Source of the DNA: JBIOJM01 sp044450785
GTDB lineage: Bacteria > Planctomycetota > Planctomycetia > Isosphaerales > Isosphaeraceae
Direction of reading: 5' to 3'
Length of the DNA stretch: 37,265 bases
Assembly: GCA_044450785.1 (NCBI GenBank)
Contig: JBIOJM010000061.1
Span: 1 to 37,265 of the forward strand
Below are positions 1 to 8,591 of the stretch, piece after piece; within the stretch, counting starts at the first letter, position 1; the number at the start of each line of letters is the position of its first letter. The notes under the pieces were generated by a model that worked only from the letters and a program-made list of their open reading frames with translations, was not told the origin of the DNA and did no database searches. The position numbers were made by a program, and so were the translations under genes.

Positions 1-1237
1 TACCACCACCGCCACCGCCCGTACCTCCTCCGCCTCCCGTGCCGCCACCGCCGCCGCCACTGCCTGTGATGGAATAGTAATCGTTGAACGGCGAGGCGCC
101 GTTAAGCGACGAATAGCAGAAGGGCGAGGTGCCGTAAGGCGCCGATTGGCCGTTGATGGGGGTGCTGCCGGCGTACGGCGATGAGTTACCGGCCGGTGAA
201 ATGTTGTTGAGGGGCGAGTAACCGTCGTAGGTCGTATAGCCTAGGTGTAAATTCAGAAGCTGAAGGGCGGCGATGCTGCCGATGGGTGGGGAGTGGCCGC
301 CCCCTGCCGTGAACCCACCACCACCGCCATTGCTACCGACTCCTCCACCCTTGCCTTTATGGCCGCTGCCAACGCTACCGTGGTGATTGTGGACACCCCC
401 AAGAGTATTCCCGGGGTGACCGGACGAGAATCCGGTGGCCGCGCCACCACCGGTGTTGTCGTTGGAGCTGTGCCCCTCAAAAAGGTTGGACTCGTCATTC
501 CGTCGATTGACCAACCCGGGGATCACGCCTATATTCCCGTTGACTGGACCATAAACCCATTGATCCAACTGGCCCGGCACCTGGTTAAAGTCCTTGTTGT
601 TGAGGTCCTCGAGCAGGGTCGACTTCGCGAAGGCGCCTGTCCCCTCGTTATAGGTGAAGTCGACCAGCGCATCGAATTGATCTTGGGTCAAGGGAACCTT
701 GACGTCCGCGTTGACGCCATCGACCGCCTTGGCCGTGTCCTCGGTGAGTAACTCGTTGGCTTGTGCCTGGCCGATCGGAGTCGGATTATTCGCTTGGTCG
801 GTGGCATTGACGTTGCCCTTGTGAAGCAGATGCGCGTAGCCAATGCTGGCGTTGCCGGCGGGATTGTTGTACGGAGTGGCAGCGAAGCCTCCACTGGGTC
901 CTTCCGGAGTCGCGGAGAACGGTCCGGCTTGGTCCCCCTTGGATCCCAGCTCATGAGAAGCGATGAAATTCAGGCCGATGCTGTCCAGGGTCATGCCTGA
1001 GAAGAGTGGCTTGTGCTCCAAGTCAGTCACTTCGCCAAGAAATCGTCGAGGCACCCGCGTGCGCTTCCTCGTGCGAGCACCCGGGCCAGGATCGTGCGAT
1101 ACGCCGCGCGATGGCTTGGTTGCGCCGCCGGGCGTGTTCTCCGGACAAGCAGGGCTCGGTTGAGACGACTCGAGGCATGACTCGTCCGTCGTGTGGGGCT
1201 GAGTCGATTCGGAGAACACACGGCGTCTTCGTGGCAT
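1..1237 (-). CDS. GH24 lysozyme-like protein with Gly-rich repetitive tail (C-terminus off the window)
   Basis: The reading frame is open from ATG 1237 to the window edge, 412 codons, with no stop. Residues ~82-210 match glycoside hydrolase family 24 (T4-lysozyme/endolysin type), which cleaves peptidoglycan. The likely catalytic Glu is E96 in ASHELG. PYNNPAGNASIGYAHLLH at 122-139 corresponds to the family's Y-N-D-x-x-G-x-x-T-I-G-Y-G-H block, and LTQDQFDALVDFTYNEG is the conserved helix. The usual Asp and Thr of the active site are Asn and Ser here, and about 20 extra residues separate E96 from the second motif, so activity is uncertain. No signal peptide is visible; the first ~73 residues are basic and low in complexity. 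The tail is Gly/Asn/Ser-rich, then has hexapeptide-like repeats of the type S-P-[LFY]-N-G, then poly-Gly. ATG 1237 is chosen because GAGGA lies 8 bases upstream; in-frame ATGs at 1297 and 1309 are alternatives. Confidence 0.8.
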   Translation of the reverse strand, partial: MPRRRRVFSESTQPHTTDESCLESSQPSPACPENTPGGATKPSRGVSHDPGPGARTRKRTRVPRRFLGEVTDLEHKPLFSGMTLDSIGLNFIASHELGSKGDQAGPFSATPEGPSGGFAATPYNNPAGNASIGYAHLLHKGNVNATDQANNPTPIGQAQANELLTEDTAKAVDGVNADVKVPLTQDQFDALVDFTYNEGTGAFAKSTLLEDLNNKDFNQVPGQLDQWVYGPVNGNIGVIPGLVNRRNDESNLFEGHSSNDNTGGGAATGFSSGHPGNTLGGVHNHHGSVGSGHKGKGGGVGSNGGGGGFTAGGGHSPPIGSIAALQLLNLHLGYTTYDGYSPLNNISPAGNSSPYAGSTPINGQSAPYGTSPFCYSSLNGASPFNDYYSITGSGGGGGGTGGGGGTGGGGGG

Positions 1238-1422
1238 CGGTGCTGTCCTCGCTTCGAGATTTGCTGACAGGGAACGAGGTTTGTCGGCAGTGGACATCCA
1301 TGAGGTCATTCATCGTCGCGGCCCTCGCGCCGATTGCACGGAGCTTCTGGGACGTTCCATCACTCGGTACTACCATCATAGAATGGTCTGCCATGAATTC
1401 CTCTCGTTACCCGGTTCGGAGG

Positions 1423-1487
1423 AAAAAAGGGGATACGTCCAATCACAAATCGCCGGATGGCAGTCGTCATTGGACTTATCCCGTTTT
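1423..1487. repeat. palindromic REP-like element, copy 1
   Basis: The left arm AAAAAAGGGGATACGTCCAAT (first 20 bases 1423-1442) is repeated inverted on the right as ATTGGACTTATCCCGTTTT (1469-1487), with about 25 bases between them. The RNA or single-stranded DNA could form a long hairpin. The element ends 7 bases before the Shine-Dalgarno sequence of the M28 peptidase gene. The same unit occurs at 3150-3247 on the other side of that gene. It resembles REP/MITE-type palindromes that single-domain Y1 transposases mobilise; such a transposase gene lies at 8969-9634. Confidence 0.75.
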
Positions 1488-1494
1488 CATACGC

Positions 1495-1500
1495 GAAGGA
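1495..1500 (+). promoter_or_regulatory. Shine-Dalgarno site deciding the M28 peptidase start
   Basis: AAGGAG is followed after 8 bases by GTG 1510. It fixes the start at a GTG and excludes the longer open frame that continues upstream through the palindromic element to about 1006. Confidence 0.75.
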
Positions 1501-1509
1501 GCTGATCAC

Positions 1510-3159
1510 GTGACGAGTTGTCTGATCGCGATTGCGGCACTGGTGACGGTCGCCTTGCCTGGGGCTGAACCGTCCGCGCCGCGGAACGATTCGATCCGCC
1601 AGCAGGACATGAAGGCGGACCTGTTTTTCCTGGCAGGGGACGGCTTCCGCGGCCGACTGACCGCGACCCCTGAGAACGACCTGGCCTCTCAGTTCATCGC
1701 TTCACGGTTCCAGCGGATGGGCCTGAAGCGGATCGGCACCGACGGAACGTACTTCCAGCCTTTCCGGCTTGCGACGGCGACGGTCGGCCCGTCCAATCGT
1801 CTGGAGCTTCTCGGGGATTATGGGACGCTGCGTTTCCACTCCGGGCAGGATTTTTTCCCCCTCGATTTCAGCGCGTCGGCGGACGTCAAAGGCTTCCTGG
1901 CCTTCGCCGGCCACGGCATCAGCGCCCCCGAACTTGGACACGACGATTATCGAGACTTGAATGTGCGGGGCATGTTGGTCTTGGTGCTCGACCACGAGCC
2001 GGGTGAGAACGATCCCAAGAGCCCGTTCGACGGCGTGGTTATGAGCGAGGCCGCGACGCCGCTGCGCAAGGCGCTGGTCGCCCAGGAGAAGGGGGCCATC
2101 GGCATTCTGTTCGTCGCCGATGTGAACAATCATCCTGAACCGCAGAATTTCGAGGCCCTCGCCCGCTCCGCGTGGCCCGAGAAGCCACCGCGAATCGAGC
2201 GCTACACCCTCCAGGATTGGGTTGAGCGAGTCCGCATCCCGGCGGCCCAGGTCTCGGTCGCGACGGCTCGTACGCTGCTCGGTGGCGTGAAAAGTTCGTT
2301 GGAGGAACTCGCCCGCGCTTCGGAGAAGCCAAGTCGGTCTTCGGCTTTTCACATCGATGGGATCGTCGCCGCCTTGACGACGGATGTCAACCGCCACGTG
2401 GTGCCTGACCGTAACGTGGTGGCCGGCTTCGAGGGTAGCGACCCGGCGCTCAAGGACGAGTGGGTCGTCATTTCCTGCCATCATGACCACAACGGTGCCG
2501 ACGGCGACCGGATCTTCAATGGCGCGGACGACAACGGCTCCGGCACGGTCGGCATGCTCGAGATCGCCGAAGCCTACGCGCTCGCTGGAGAAGCGGGGCA
2601 CCGGCCGAAGCGATCGATCTTGTTTGCCTCGTTCAATTCGGAGGAGCGCGGGCTGCTCGGCTCATGGGCATTCGTCGAGCGGCCGCTCGTGCCCCTGGAT
2701 CGAATCGTGGCGGTGCTCAACATGGACATGGTCGGCCGCGACGAAGAGGTCCCGGAGGGGGGCGGAAGCCGGTTTCGGGGTCTGCCGGTCCAGTCCGCCG
2801 AGTCGAACCGCAACGCCGTCAACCTGCTTGGCCACAGCCGGAGCGCCTCGCTCACCCAGACGATCGAGCGGGCCAACGGCTGCTTCGGCTTGACCCTCAA
2901 GAAGGTCCTGGACAACAACATCTCGAACCTCCTGCGCCGGAGCGACCATTGGCCGTTCCTCCAGAAGGGTGTGCCGGCGGTCTTTTTTCATACGGGCCTG
3001 CACCCTGACTACCACACCCCGCAAGACCGTCCCGACAAGGTCAATTACGCGAAAATGGAGCGAATCGTCCGCCTGGTCCACCAGGCAAGCTGGGACCTCG
3101 CCCGGCAACCAGACCGCCCGCGGCTGAAGCCCAAATCCACGGAGCCGAGAAGGGGATAA
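1510..3159 (+). CDS. secreted M28-family zinc aminopeptidase with PA-like insert
   Basis: The protein of 549 residues is a zinc-dependent exopeptidase of MEROPS family M28. The N-terminus (SCLIAIAALVTVALPGAEP) is a signal peptide, so it acts outside the cytoplasm. All metal ligands and the catalytic acid are visible: H324 in CHHDH, D340/D341 in NGADDNGSG, E378/E379 in SEERGLLGS, D406 in NMDMVGR and H502 in DYHTPQD. Residues ~95-230 form the expected protease-associated insert between the N-terminal region and the catalytic core. The GTG start has an ideal ribosome binding site. The stop codon TAA at 3157-3159 lies inside the left arm of a palindromic repeat, so the last residues are partly encoded by that element. 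Substrate specificity cannot be read from the sequence. The family assignment is very secure. Confidence 0.93.
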   Translation: MTSCLIAIAALVTVALPGAEPSAPRNDSIRQQDMKADLFFLAGDGFRGRLTATPENDLASQFIASRFQRMGLKRIGTDGTYFQPFRLATATVGPSNRLELLGDYGTLRFHSGQDFFPLDFSASADVKGFLAFAGHGISAPELGHDDYRDLNVRGMLVLVLDHEPGENDPKSPFDGVVMSEAATPLRKALVAQEKGAIGILFVADVNNHPEPQNFEALARSAWPEKPPRIERYTLQDWVERVRIPAAQVSVATARTLLGGVKSSLEELARASEKPSRSSAFHIDGIVAALTTDVNRHVVPDRNVVAGFEGSDPALKDEWVVISCHHDHNGADGDRIFNGADDNGSGTVGMLEIAEAYALAGEAGHRPKRSILFASFNSEERGLLGSWAFVERPLVPLDRIVAVLNMDMVGRDEEVPEGGGSRFRGLPVQSAESNRNAVNLLGHSRSASLTQTIERANGCFGLTLKKVLDNNISNLLRRSDHWPFLQKGVPAVFFHTGLHPDYHTPQDRPDKVNYAKMERIVRLVHQASWDLARQPDRPRLKPKSTEPRRG

Positions 3160-3247
3160 AGCCAATAACCGATCGTCGACTGACAGTATTAATTGGACTT
3201 ATCCCCTTTTTTCCGTTCCTAATTGGACTTATCCCCTTTTCTCCGTT
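3150..3247. repeat. palindromic REP-like element, copy 2 with an extra half-unit
   Basis: AAGGGGATAAAGCCAAT (3150-3166) is the inverted partner of AATTGGACTTATCCCCTTTT (3191-3210). A further direct copy of the second arm starts at 3221 and continues into TCTCCGTT; the first is followed by TTCCGTT. The unit matches the element at 1423-1487. It may act as a transcription terminator for the peptidase gene because the arms end in T runs. The rest of the 307-base gap to the next gene (3248-3466) shows nothing I recognise apart from the ribosome binding site GAGGG at 3455-3459. Confidence 0.75.
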
Positions 3248-3466
3248 GTTGCCGGGTCCTTGATTCTTCAAGCCACGAGCGTATTCTGTTTGTGGCCGGC
3301 TGATCGCGATTGAGGGAATAGCAACGGTTTTGTGCTCGCCCACTCTGCTGGCGGCACATGCCGCCGGCCAGACCGCTGGTCAAGTTCAGGCTTGCAAGGT
3401 GGATGCTGTCCCCGCGACAGCTCGGGAAGTCGAACTTCCGGGCATCGCCAAGAAGAGGGCGTCATC

Positions 3467-4489
3467 GTGGCCATTGTGGTTCGATGCGAGTGCGGCAAGG
3501 AATTGAAGACCGGGGACGAAAACGCGGGGCGCCGCGCGCGCTGTCCGACTTGCGGGCGCGAGTTGATTCTACCCCAGCCGAAGCCGCTTCCCGAGGGGGA
3601 GCTCGCGCCGTTCGTTGACTACGGTCCGCCCGAGACGAGCGGTAAGGCGGTCGCGAGCCTGGTCCTGGGAATTTGCTCGTTTGTGACCTGTTGTTTGACG
3701 GGCATACCGGCGATCATTCTCGGGATTCTTGGCCTGGGCGACATCAACAACCCGACGAAGCATGTGAGTGGCAAGGGGATGGCGATTTCCGGGATCGTGC
3801 TGGGGAGCATCACGAGCGTCTTGTCGTTTCTCTGGGTGCCGGCCGTGCTGATCGCGCTGCTCCTTCCCGCCGTCCAGTCCGCGCGCGAGGCCGCCCGCCG
3901 CGCCCAATGCTCGAACAACCTGAAGCAGATCGCGCTGGCCATGTACAATTACGCGGATGCGAACAATTGCTTCCCACCCGCCGCCACTTACGACAGGGAC
4001 GGCAAGCCGCTCCTGAGCTGGCGCGTCCTGATTCTTCCGTATCTGGAACAGGCCAGCCTCTATAACCAGTTCCACCTCGACGAGGCGTGGGACAGCCCCA
4101 ATAACAAGCCGCTCGGCGATCGGATGCCGAACACGTTCCAATGCCCGAGCGAGGTCATGTCTGCGGGGTTGACGACGTACCAGGTCGTCGTCGATCTCCG
4201 TTCGATGTTCACGGGAAAGCCGCCGGGCGTTACCATCCAGACTGTGACCGACGGGCTCTCGAACACGCTCACGGTCGTGGAGGGGGCGAAGCCGGTTCCC
4301 TGGACCAAGCCCGAAGACCTCTCGCTGGCGTCGAGCGACCCCATGCTCGGAATGGGGAGCAAGCATCCTGGCGGGTTTAACGTGTCGATGACGGACAGCT
4401 CGGTCCGCTTCTTCTTGAGTTCGATCAACCCGCGGGTGCTCAAAGCGGTCGTCACGCGCAACGGAAACGAGACGATTACCCCTCCGTGA
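3467..4489 (+). CDS. zinc-ribbon, DUF4190 and DUF1559 fusion protein
   Basis: GTG 3467 is preceded by GAGGG with 7 bases spacing and gives a 340-residue protein. Residues 7-30 form a CxC...CPTC zinc ribbon of the type placed at the N-terminus of many planctomycete membrane proteins. Residues ~50-125 hold two or three hydrophobic segments of the DUF4190 type (ASLVLGICSFVTCCLTGIP, MAISGIVLGSITSVLSFLW). From ALLLPAVQSAREAARRAQCSNN onward it is a DUF1559 domain, ending with the usual H-P-G-G block (SKHPGGFNVSMTDSSVRF). The pseudopilin leader FTLVELLV seen in ordinary DUF1559 proteins is absent and is replaced by the ribbon and membrane segments. It is therefore probably a stable membrane protein rather than a secreted pilin-like subunit. 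Function is unknown. Confidence 0.88.
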   Translation: MAIVVRCECGKELKTGDENAGRRARCPTCGRELILPQPKPLPEGELAPFVDYGPPETSGKAVASLVLGICSFVTCCLTGIPAIILGILGLGDINNPTKHVSGKGMAISGIVLGSITSVLSFLWVPAVLIALLLPAVQSAREAARRAQCSNNLKQIALAMYNYADANNCFPPAATYDRDGKPLLSWRVLILPYLEQASLYNQFHLDEAWDSPNNKPLGDRMPNTFQCPSEVMSAGLTTYQVVVDLRSMFTGKPPGVTIQTVTDGLSNTLTVVEGAKPVPWTKPEDLSLASSDPMLGMGSKHPGGFNVSMTDSSVRFFLSSINPRVLKAVVTRNGNETITPP

Positions 4490-4539
4490 TGAGGCATGAG
4501 TGCGGGTGCGACCCCCAAAGAGGCTTTCGGGACAGCTTT

Positions 4540-6537
4540 TTACACGGGGATGCAGGCTGGTTCGTTCCTGAACCAAGCGAGAGACTTGCCGAGCAGGACG
4601 GCCGTGCCGGGAGTGCCGGCGGCGAGCGGGCCCACGGGTTGGTCGACGACGGACCGCCATTTCACCCGTCCATCGAGGGTCGAGCCGATCAAGTGGACGC
4701 CGTGCCGGGAGATCCGGATCGGCTCGCCTAGCGCGGTGACGCAAAAGACATCGTTGGACTCGTCGCTCTTGACCCCCTGCCCTTGGAAAGTACCCGAGCC
4801 ATCGCACGTGAGGGCCCGGCCGTCCGCCGCGGCGACGAGGGCGAGCCGGCCGAGCCGGAGCAACGACCACCCCTCCCACGGAAGAAGGCGATCCCAGAGC
4901 ACGTCGCCGTTGAGGGCATGGCCGCGCAGGTACTGCGATCGCCGTGCCAGGCTCAACCAGGTCACGTCGCCGGGTGATCCCTCGGGCGCTTCGATCAGGA
5001 GTAGCGGATCGGTCGGGTCGAACGTGAAGCCGACGGTCGACTCTCCGGCGGGATCGAAGACCTGGAATTGCCCGCCGTTGGTGGTGATCGCCGCGAATCC
5101 CCGCGGGCCGATCGCCAGGTCTTCCACCGGAAAGCGCAGTTCGTGTTTCCAGACCCAGCGGCTCGAGGGAGTCAGCCTGCCGATCCGATCGCGCTCCTGG
5201 ATCAGGGCGAGCCCGAACTCGTCCGGCTTGATGGCCAGGTGGGTGAGCTGGACCAGGCTGACGTCGAGCCGGCGGATTGTGTTGCGTTTGAGGTCGCAGA
5301 GCACGATTTGCCGGTCGGTGGCGGCGGCGAGCCAGCCCGGCGCGGTCCGGAGAATGCGGCCGACGCCGGCCATGTCGGGCCCTTGTGCCAGCTTCTGGCC
5401 CGAGGTGTCGAACAACTGGAGCCGGTGTGGGCTGGTGAAGAGGGCGATCGCGGGCGGGTCATCCGCGACCGCGAGTACGGCCGTGACCGACTGCTGGTCC
5501 ATGTCGACCGCCGGAACGAGCCAGTCGGGAGCCCGCATCGAGCCGGCGCCCGCGCGAAGGTCCCCTCCGGAGGCGGCCGCCGGGCGGGCATGGGTGCTGG
5601 GCCTGGCCCGGCCCTGTTTGCCGCCGAAGAGGTCGAGACGGATGATCTCACCGGTGGCGAGTCCGTAGATCAAGTAACGGCCGAGCGGATCGATCTCCAG
5701 CGCGATCAGCGGGCGGGGCAAACTGGTGCGCCAGCGCACGTTGCCGGCCGAGTTCATTACGGCCAGCTCTCCCTCGAGGGTCGCGGCCGCGATGGTGCGA
5801 CCGGGGAAGTCGGGGACTGCGTGCGAAACGGTCCCTCCCAGGTGATACGATCCTTCGTTACGTCCCCTCAGGTCGAAACGCTGAATGCCCAGGGTATAGC
5901 AGCTTGCCAGGATCATGCCGCCGTCGCCGGAGAGGGCCAGGCGGCCGACGTTCGACAACAAGCGGTCATGCCAAAGGATTTCGGGCTCCAGTCGCCCTTG
6001 GGACCGGCCCGACTCGAGCGCGACGCCCACGACCATGCCGAAGGCCGCCGCGCCAACCGCGAACGGACTGCTGGGCACGAAACAGAGGTGCGACAGCGGC
6101 TCCATGGTTTCGAGCCGGCCGGCCAGCCGGCCGTAGCGGTTGATGAAGTGCAGAGCCCTCTGCCGCGTTCCCACCGCGAGATACCGGCCGTGGGGATCGA
6201 TCGCGACGAACGACGCTTCGGAAAAGGCGGCCCGCTGGACCTTCACGTCGAAATCCGCACTCAGGAGCACGAGCCCGGTCTCCTCCGGCTCGGCGAGCAA
6301 GGCGATCAAGCTCCCTTCGTCACTGATCGCCGCATGATTGATCCGATACGGCACGCGGGAGAACGAGAGCGATTCGCCTTCAACATTGAGGAGATAGAGT
6401 TGATTTCCTTCGTCCCAGGCGAGGATCGTGCCGGCCTCACGGGCGAGCGCGATCCCCTTGAGCGGCGAGTCAGTCACCACCGTCCAGGTGGTCGATGGTT
6501 CCAGTCGCGTCGACTGCCTGCCGGTGGTCTCAGCCAT
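4540..6537 (-). CDS. cytoplasmic WD40-like beta-propeller protein
   Basis: The 665-residue protein lacks a signal peptide and consists of repeated beta-blade motifs such as DPHGRYLAVGT, DPLGRYLIYGLATG and SGDGGMILAS. It is thus a WD40/YVTN-like propeller, probably two propellers split by a Gly/Ala-rich linker around residues 305-335. No catalytic motif is visible. ATG 6537 has AGGA 7 bases upstream. It is the last gene of a leftward set after the S41 protease and the 80-residue protein (31-base gap to the latter). A scaffold or sensor role is plausible but not shown. The gene is convergent with the DUF1559 fusion gene, with only 50 bases between their ends. Confidence 0.85.
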   Translation of the reverse strand: MAETTGRQSTRLEPSTTWTVVTDSPLKGIALAREAGTILAWDEGNQLYLLNVEGESLSFSRVPYRINHAAISDEGSLIALLAEPEETGLVLLSADFDVKVQRAAFSEASFVAIDPHGRYLAVGTRQRALHFINRYGRLAGRLETMEPLSHLCFVPSSPFAVGAAAFGMVVGVALESGRSQGRLEPEILWHDRLLSNVGRLALSGDGGMILASCYTLGIQRFDLRGRNEGSYHLGGTVSHAVPDFPGRTIAAATLEGELAVMNSAGNVRWRTSLPRPLIALEIDPLGRYLIYGLATGEIIRLDLFGGKQGRARPSTHARPAAASGGDLRAGAGSMRAPDWLVPAVDMDQQSVTAVLAVADDPPAIALFTSPHRLQLFDTSGQKLAQGPDMAGVGRILRTAPGWLAAATDRQIVLCDLKRNTIRRLDVSLVQLTHLAIKPDEFGLALIQERDRIGRLTPSSRWVWKHELRFPVEDLAIGPRGFAAITTNGGQFQVFDPAGESTVGFTFDPTDPLLLIEAPEGSPGDVTWLSLARRSQYLRGHALNGDVLWDRLLPWEGWSLLRLGRLALVAAADGRALTCDGSGTFQGQGVKSDESNDVFCVTALGEPIRISRHGVHLIGSTLDGRVKWRSVVDQPVGPLAAGTPGTAVLLGKSLAWFRNEPACIPV

Positions 6538-6568
6538 CGATCGTCCTATCTCGGTCCGGCGGCACCGT

Positions 6569-6811
6569 TCAGGACCTCTTGCGCGGGCCTGACTTGGTGG
6601 AGCTCGATTTGATTTCCAGGTCGGTGACCTGCAGCAGATCGACGACGGTCGACGTTTCGTCCGGCTGGTAGACGGTCACGGTGCGACCGCTCGGTGCGGT
6701 CGCCAGGAACTCAGGGTGATGCACGGCGAGCCGCCTCCCATCGGCGAGATGCATGATGAAAGGACGGAACGGCCGGGCTTGGTAGAAATTGCGGAGTTGT
6801 TCGATGGTCAT
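6569..6811 (-). CDS. small conserved planctomycete protein (80 residues)
   Basis: The protein begins MTIEQLRNFYQARPFRPFIM and continues with LADGRRLAVHHPEFLA and a hydrophobic ...LLQVTDLEIK end. I recognise this as a recurrent small cytoplasmic protein of planctomycetes (a compact beta-rich fold by appearance), with no assigned function. ATG 6811 is preceded by GGAG at 10 bases; the frame stays open further upstream to 6994, but that part overlaps the S41 gene and looks non-coding. It sits between the S41 protease (91-base gap) and the beta-propeller gene (31-base gap), all on the same strand, so co-transcription is likely. Confidence 0.8.
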   Translation of the reverse strand: MTIEQLRNFYQARPFRPFIMHLADGRRLAVHHPEFLATAPSGRTVTVYQPDETSTVVDLLQVTDLEIKSSSTKSGPRKRS

Positions 6812-6902
6812 CGGGGATCGGCTCCATGGGGACGAGAGACTCAGCTCGGCGGTCGATTCCGATCGTACCACGAGTGGCCTGCTCGTTTCGACTCTCATCT
6901 TC

Positions 6903-8591
6903 TCAACGAGGGACGGGGAGCCGGCCCTTGGCCGTCCGGATCGCCGTCGCGAGGATCGAGTCGAGCTCCGGATCGCCGATGATTGATTCCTCACGCGGCG
7001 GTGGGGCGTCGCCGGCTGGTTTGGCGGAGGAGCGCGCGAGGATGGGGATGTCGGGCTGGACCCCCTGCTCGCTGTAGGGCCGGTTGAGAGGGGAGTAGAA
7101 TTTGGCGGTGGTCAGCTTGAGTCCGGCCGGTGCCGACCTCAGGGAGAAGATGCTCTGCACCGAGCCCTTGCCGTAGGTGCGCGCGCCCAGGATCGTGGCC
7201 CGCTGGTGGTCTTGCAGCGCCCCGGCAAGGATCTCGCTGGCGCTGGCGCTGTCGTGATCGACCAGGACGTAGAGGGGCATTCGCCACTTCGCCCGGCCAT
7301 GGGCGGATAACGATTGGGTCTGGCCCTGGGCTCGTCCGCGGGTGGAGACGATGAGACCGGTGTCGATGAACCGTTCGGCGATATCGACCGCCACGTTGAG
7401 CAAGCCACCCGGATTACCTCTGAGATCCAGCACGAGGATCTTCATTCCCTGGCGGGAGAGCGCCTCGACAGCGTGGTCGATCTCGTCCGCCGAAGTTTTT
7501 TGGAAGCCACCGAGCTGGAGATAGCCGATCCCGTCCTCCGGGTCGACGAGCTTGACCTTGGTCACGCTTTCGACCTCGACGTGGCGGCGGACCAGGCGAT
7601 GGTTACGGGTCGACCCGTCGCGCCGCCTCACTTCCAGCTCGACTGTGGTTCCTTCGGTCCCTTGCAGCCGGTTGGCGGCCTCATCCAGGGTCAGCCCCTT
7701 GATCGGCTGGCCGCCGACACCGACGATCAGTTCGCCAGCCGCGAGGCCAGCCTCCCAGGCGGGGCCGCCCCGGATCACGCCGATCAAGCGAAGACCTTCC
7801 TTGTCATTTTTCAGCTCGATCCCCAGCCCGACGAAATTGCCGTCGATCATGGCGTACAGGTCTTCCAGCTTGTCGGGAGTCAAGTAACTCGTGAAGTCGT
7901 CGAGTGCGTCGCAGGCACCGCAGGTGAATTCCAGCAAGACCGGAGTGGAGGCCATTCCGATCGACTGCCGCGCCAGCTCGCTGCTGGAGAGGGCCAGGCG
8001 GACGGCGGTCGAGCGATCGGGGATGACCAGTTGGGCGCGGTGCTGCCGGAGCGCCTCGCGGAGCCAGTTCACGCCCTCGGGGGTGGCCGCCGGTGCGTTC
8101 GTCTTGACGAAGACGGGATCGCGGAGAGCCACCTCGAGGTCGTCGAGTCCGTGACGGACCAGGGGCTCGAAGGGCACCGGATCGACGTAGTTCGACTGAA
8201 TGCGTTCGAGGACCTCATCGTAGAGCTCGACGGCCTGGTCGTGCGGCAAGCGCAGCAGGATGTTCCGGAAGCTGCCGTCGGTGTAGCGGCGGTTCAGCTT
8301 GAAATGGATCTCACAGAGCCGAAGGCGACGGCTGAAATCGGCGCGGCTAGGCCAGCGCTCGAGGGCACCATGATAGGTCTCGATGGCTGCCGCCCAGTCT
8401 CGCGATCGCTCCTGCTCGAGACCGCGTTCCAGGACACTGTTGGCCTCTTCGGGCCGGCTCGATCCAGAGGCCGCCGTGGAATCGGCCGCGGCTCGCGCCG
8501 CCGGTTCATCGGCCCTCGTGACCCTTGGGGTGGTCCCGGCAAGGATCGCCAGGAACAACGACGCCAGCAAGCACGGGAACAGGCGGCGCAT
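6903..8591 (-). CDS. S41-family C-terminal processing protease with PDZ domain
   Basis: The 562-residue protein starts with a signal peptide (MRRLFPCLLASLFLAILAGTTP). Next is a TPR-like stretch (~50-110), a helical region, a PDZ domain (~265-345, with GNFVGLGIELKND and GGPAWEAGLAAGELIVGVGG), and the S41 catalytic domain. The nucleophile is S450 in DHDSASASEILAG and the base is K475 in TYGKGSVQ; their spacing of 25 matches the Ser-Lys dyad of E. coli Tsp. It should act in the periplasm, cutting proteins from their C-termini. The N-terminal TPR-like region is longer than in standard CtpA. The start ATG has GGGGGGA upstream. It heads a leftward unit with the 80-residue protein and the beta-propeller. 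Confidence 0.93.
   Translation of the reverse strand: MRRLFPCLLASLFLAILAGTTPRVTRADEPAARAAADSTAASGSSRPEEANSVLERGLEQERSRDWAAAIETYHGALERWPSRADFSRRLRLCEIHFKLNRRYTDGSFRNILLRLPHDQAVELYDEVLERIQSNYVDPVPFEPLVRHGLDDLEVALRDPVFVKTNAPAATPEGVNWLREALRQHRAQLVIPDRSTAVRLALSSSELARQSIGMASTPVLLEFTCGACDALDDFTSYLTPDKLEDLYAMIDGNFVGLGIELKNDKEGLRLIGVIRGGPAWEAGLAAGELIVGVGGQPIKGLTLDEAANRLQGTEGTTVELEVRRRDGSTRNHRLVRRHVEVESVTKVKLVDPEDGIGYLQLGGFQKTSADEIDHAVEALSRQGMKILVLDLRGNPGGLLNVAVDIAERFIDTGLIVSTRGRAQGQTQSLSAHGRAKWRMPLYVLVDHDSASASEILAGALQDHQRATILGARTYGKGSVQSIFSLRSAPAGLKLTTAKFYSPLNRPYSEQGVQPDIPILARSSAKPAGDAPPPREESIIGDPELDSILATAIRTAKGRLPVPR

Noticed and set aside
293..751. Plus-strand frame of about 150 codons at the left edge
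   Set aside because: The minus strand in this region clearly encodes the GH24 domain and its tail, so the plus frame is a shadow.
1..1237. Prophage or phage lysis cassette
   Set aside because: The GH24 domain alone is suggestive, but there is no holin, spanin, integrase or phage structural gene nearby, and the protein has a long Gly-rich tail unlike endolysins.
1006..1509. N-terminal extension of the M28 peptidase to 1006
   Set aside because: It would run through the palindromic element and overlap the GH24 gene, and it would bury the signal peptide. GTG 1510 has an ideal ribosome binding site.
4490..4539. Intrinsic terminator between the convergent DUF1559 fusion and beta-propeller genes
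   Set aside because: AAAGAGGCT and a following AGCTTTTT pair only weakly around the loop, and part of the sequence is close to the coding end, so I do not claim it.
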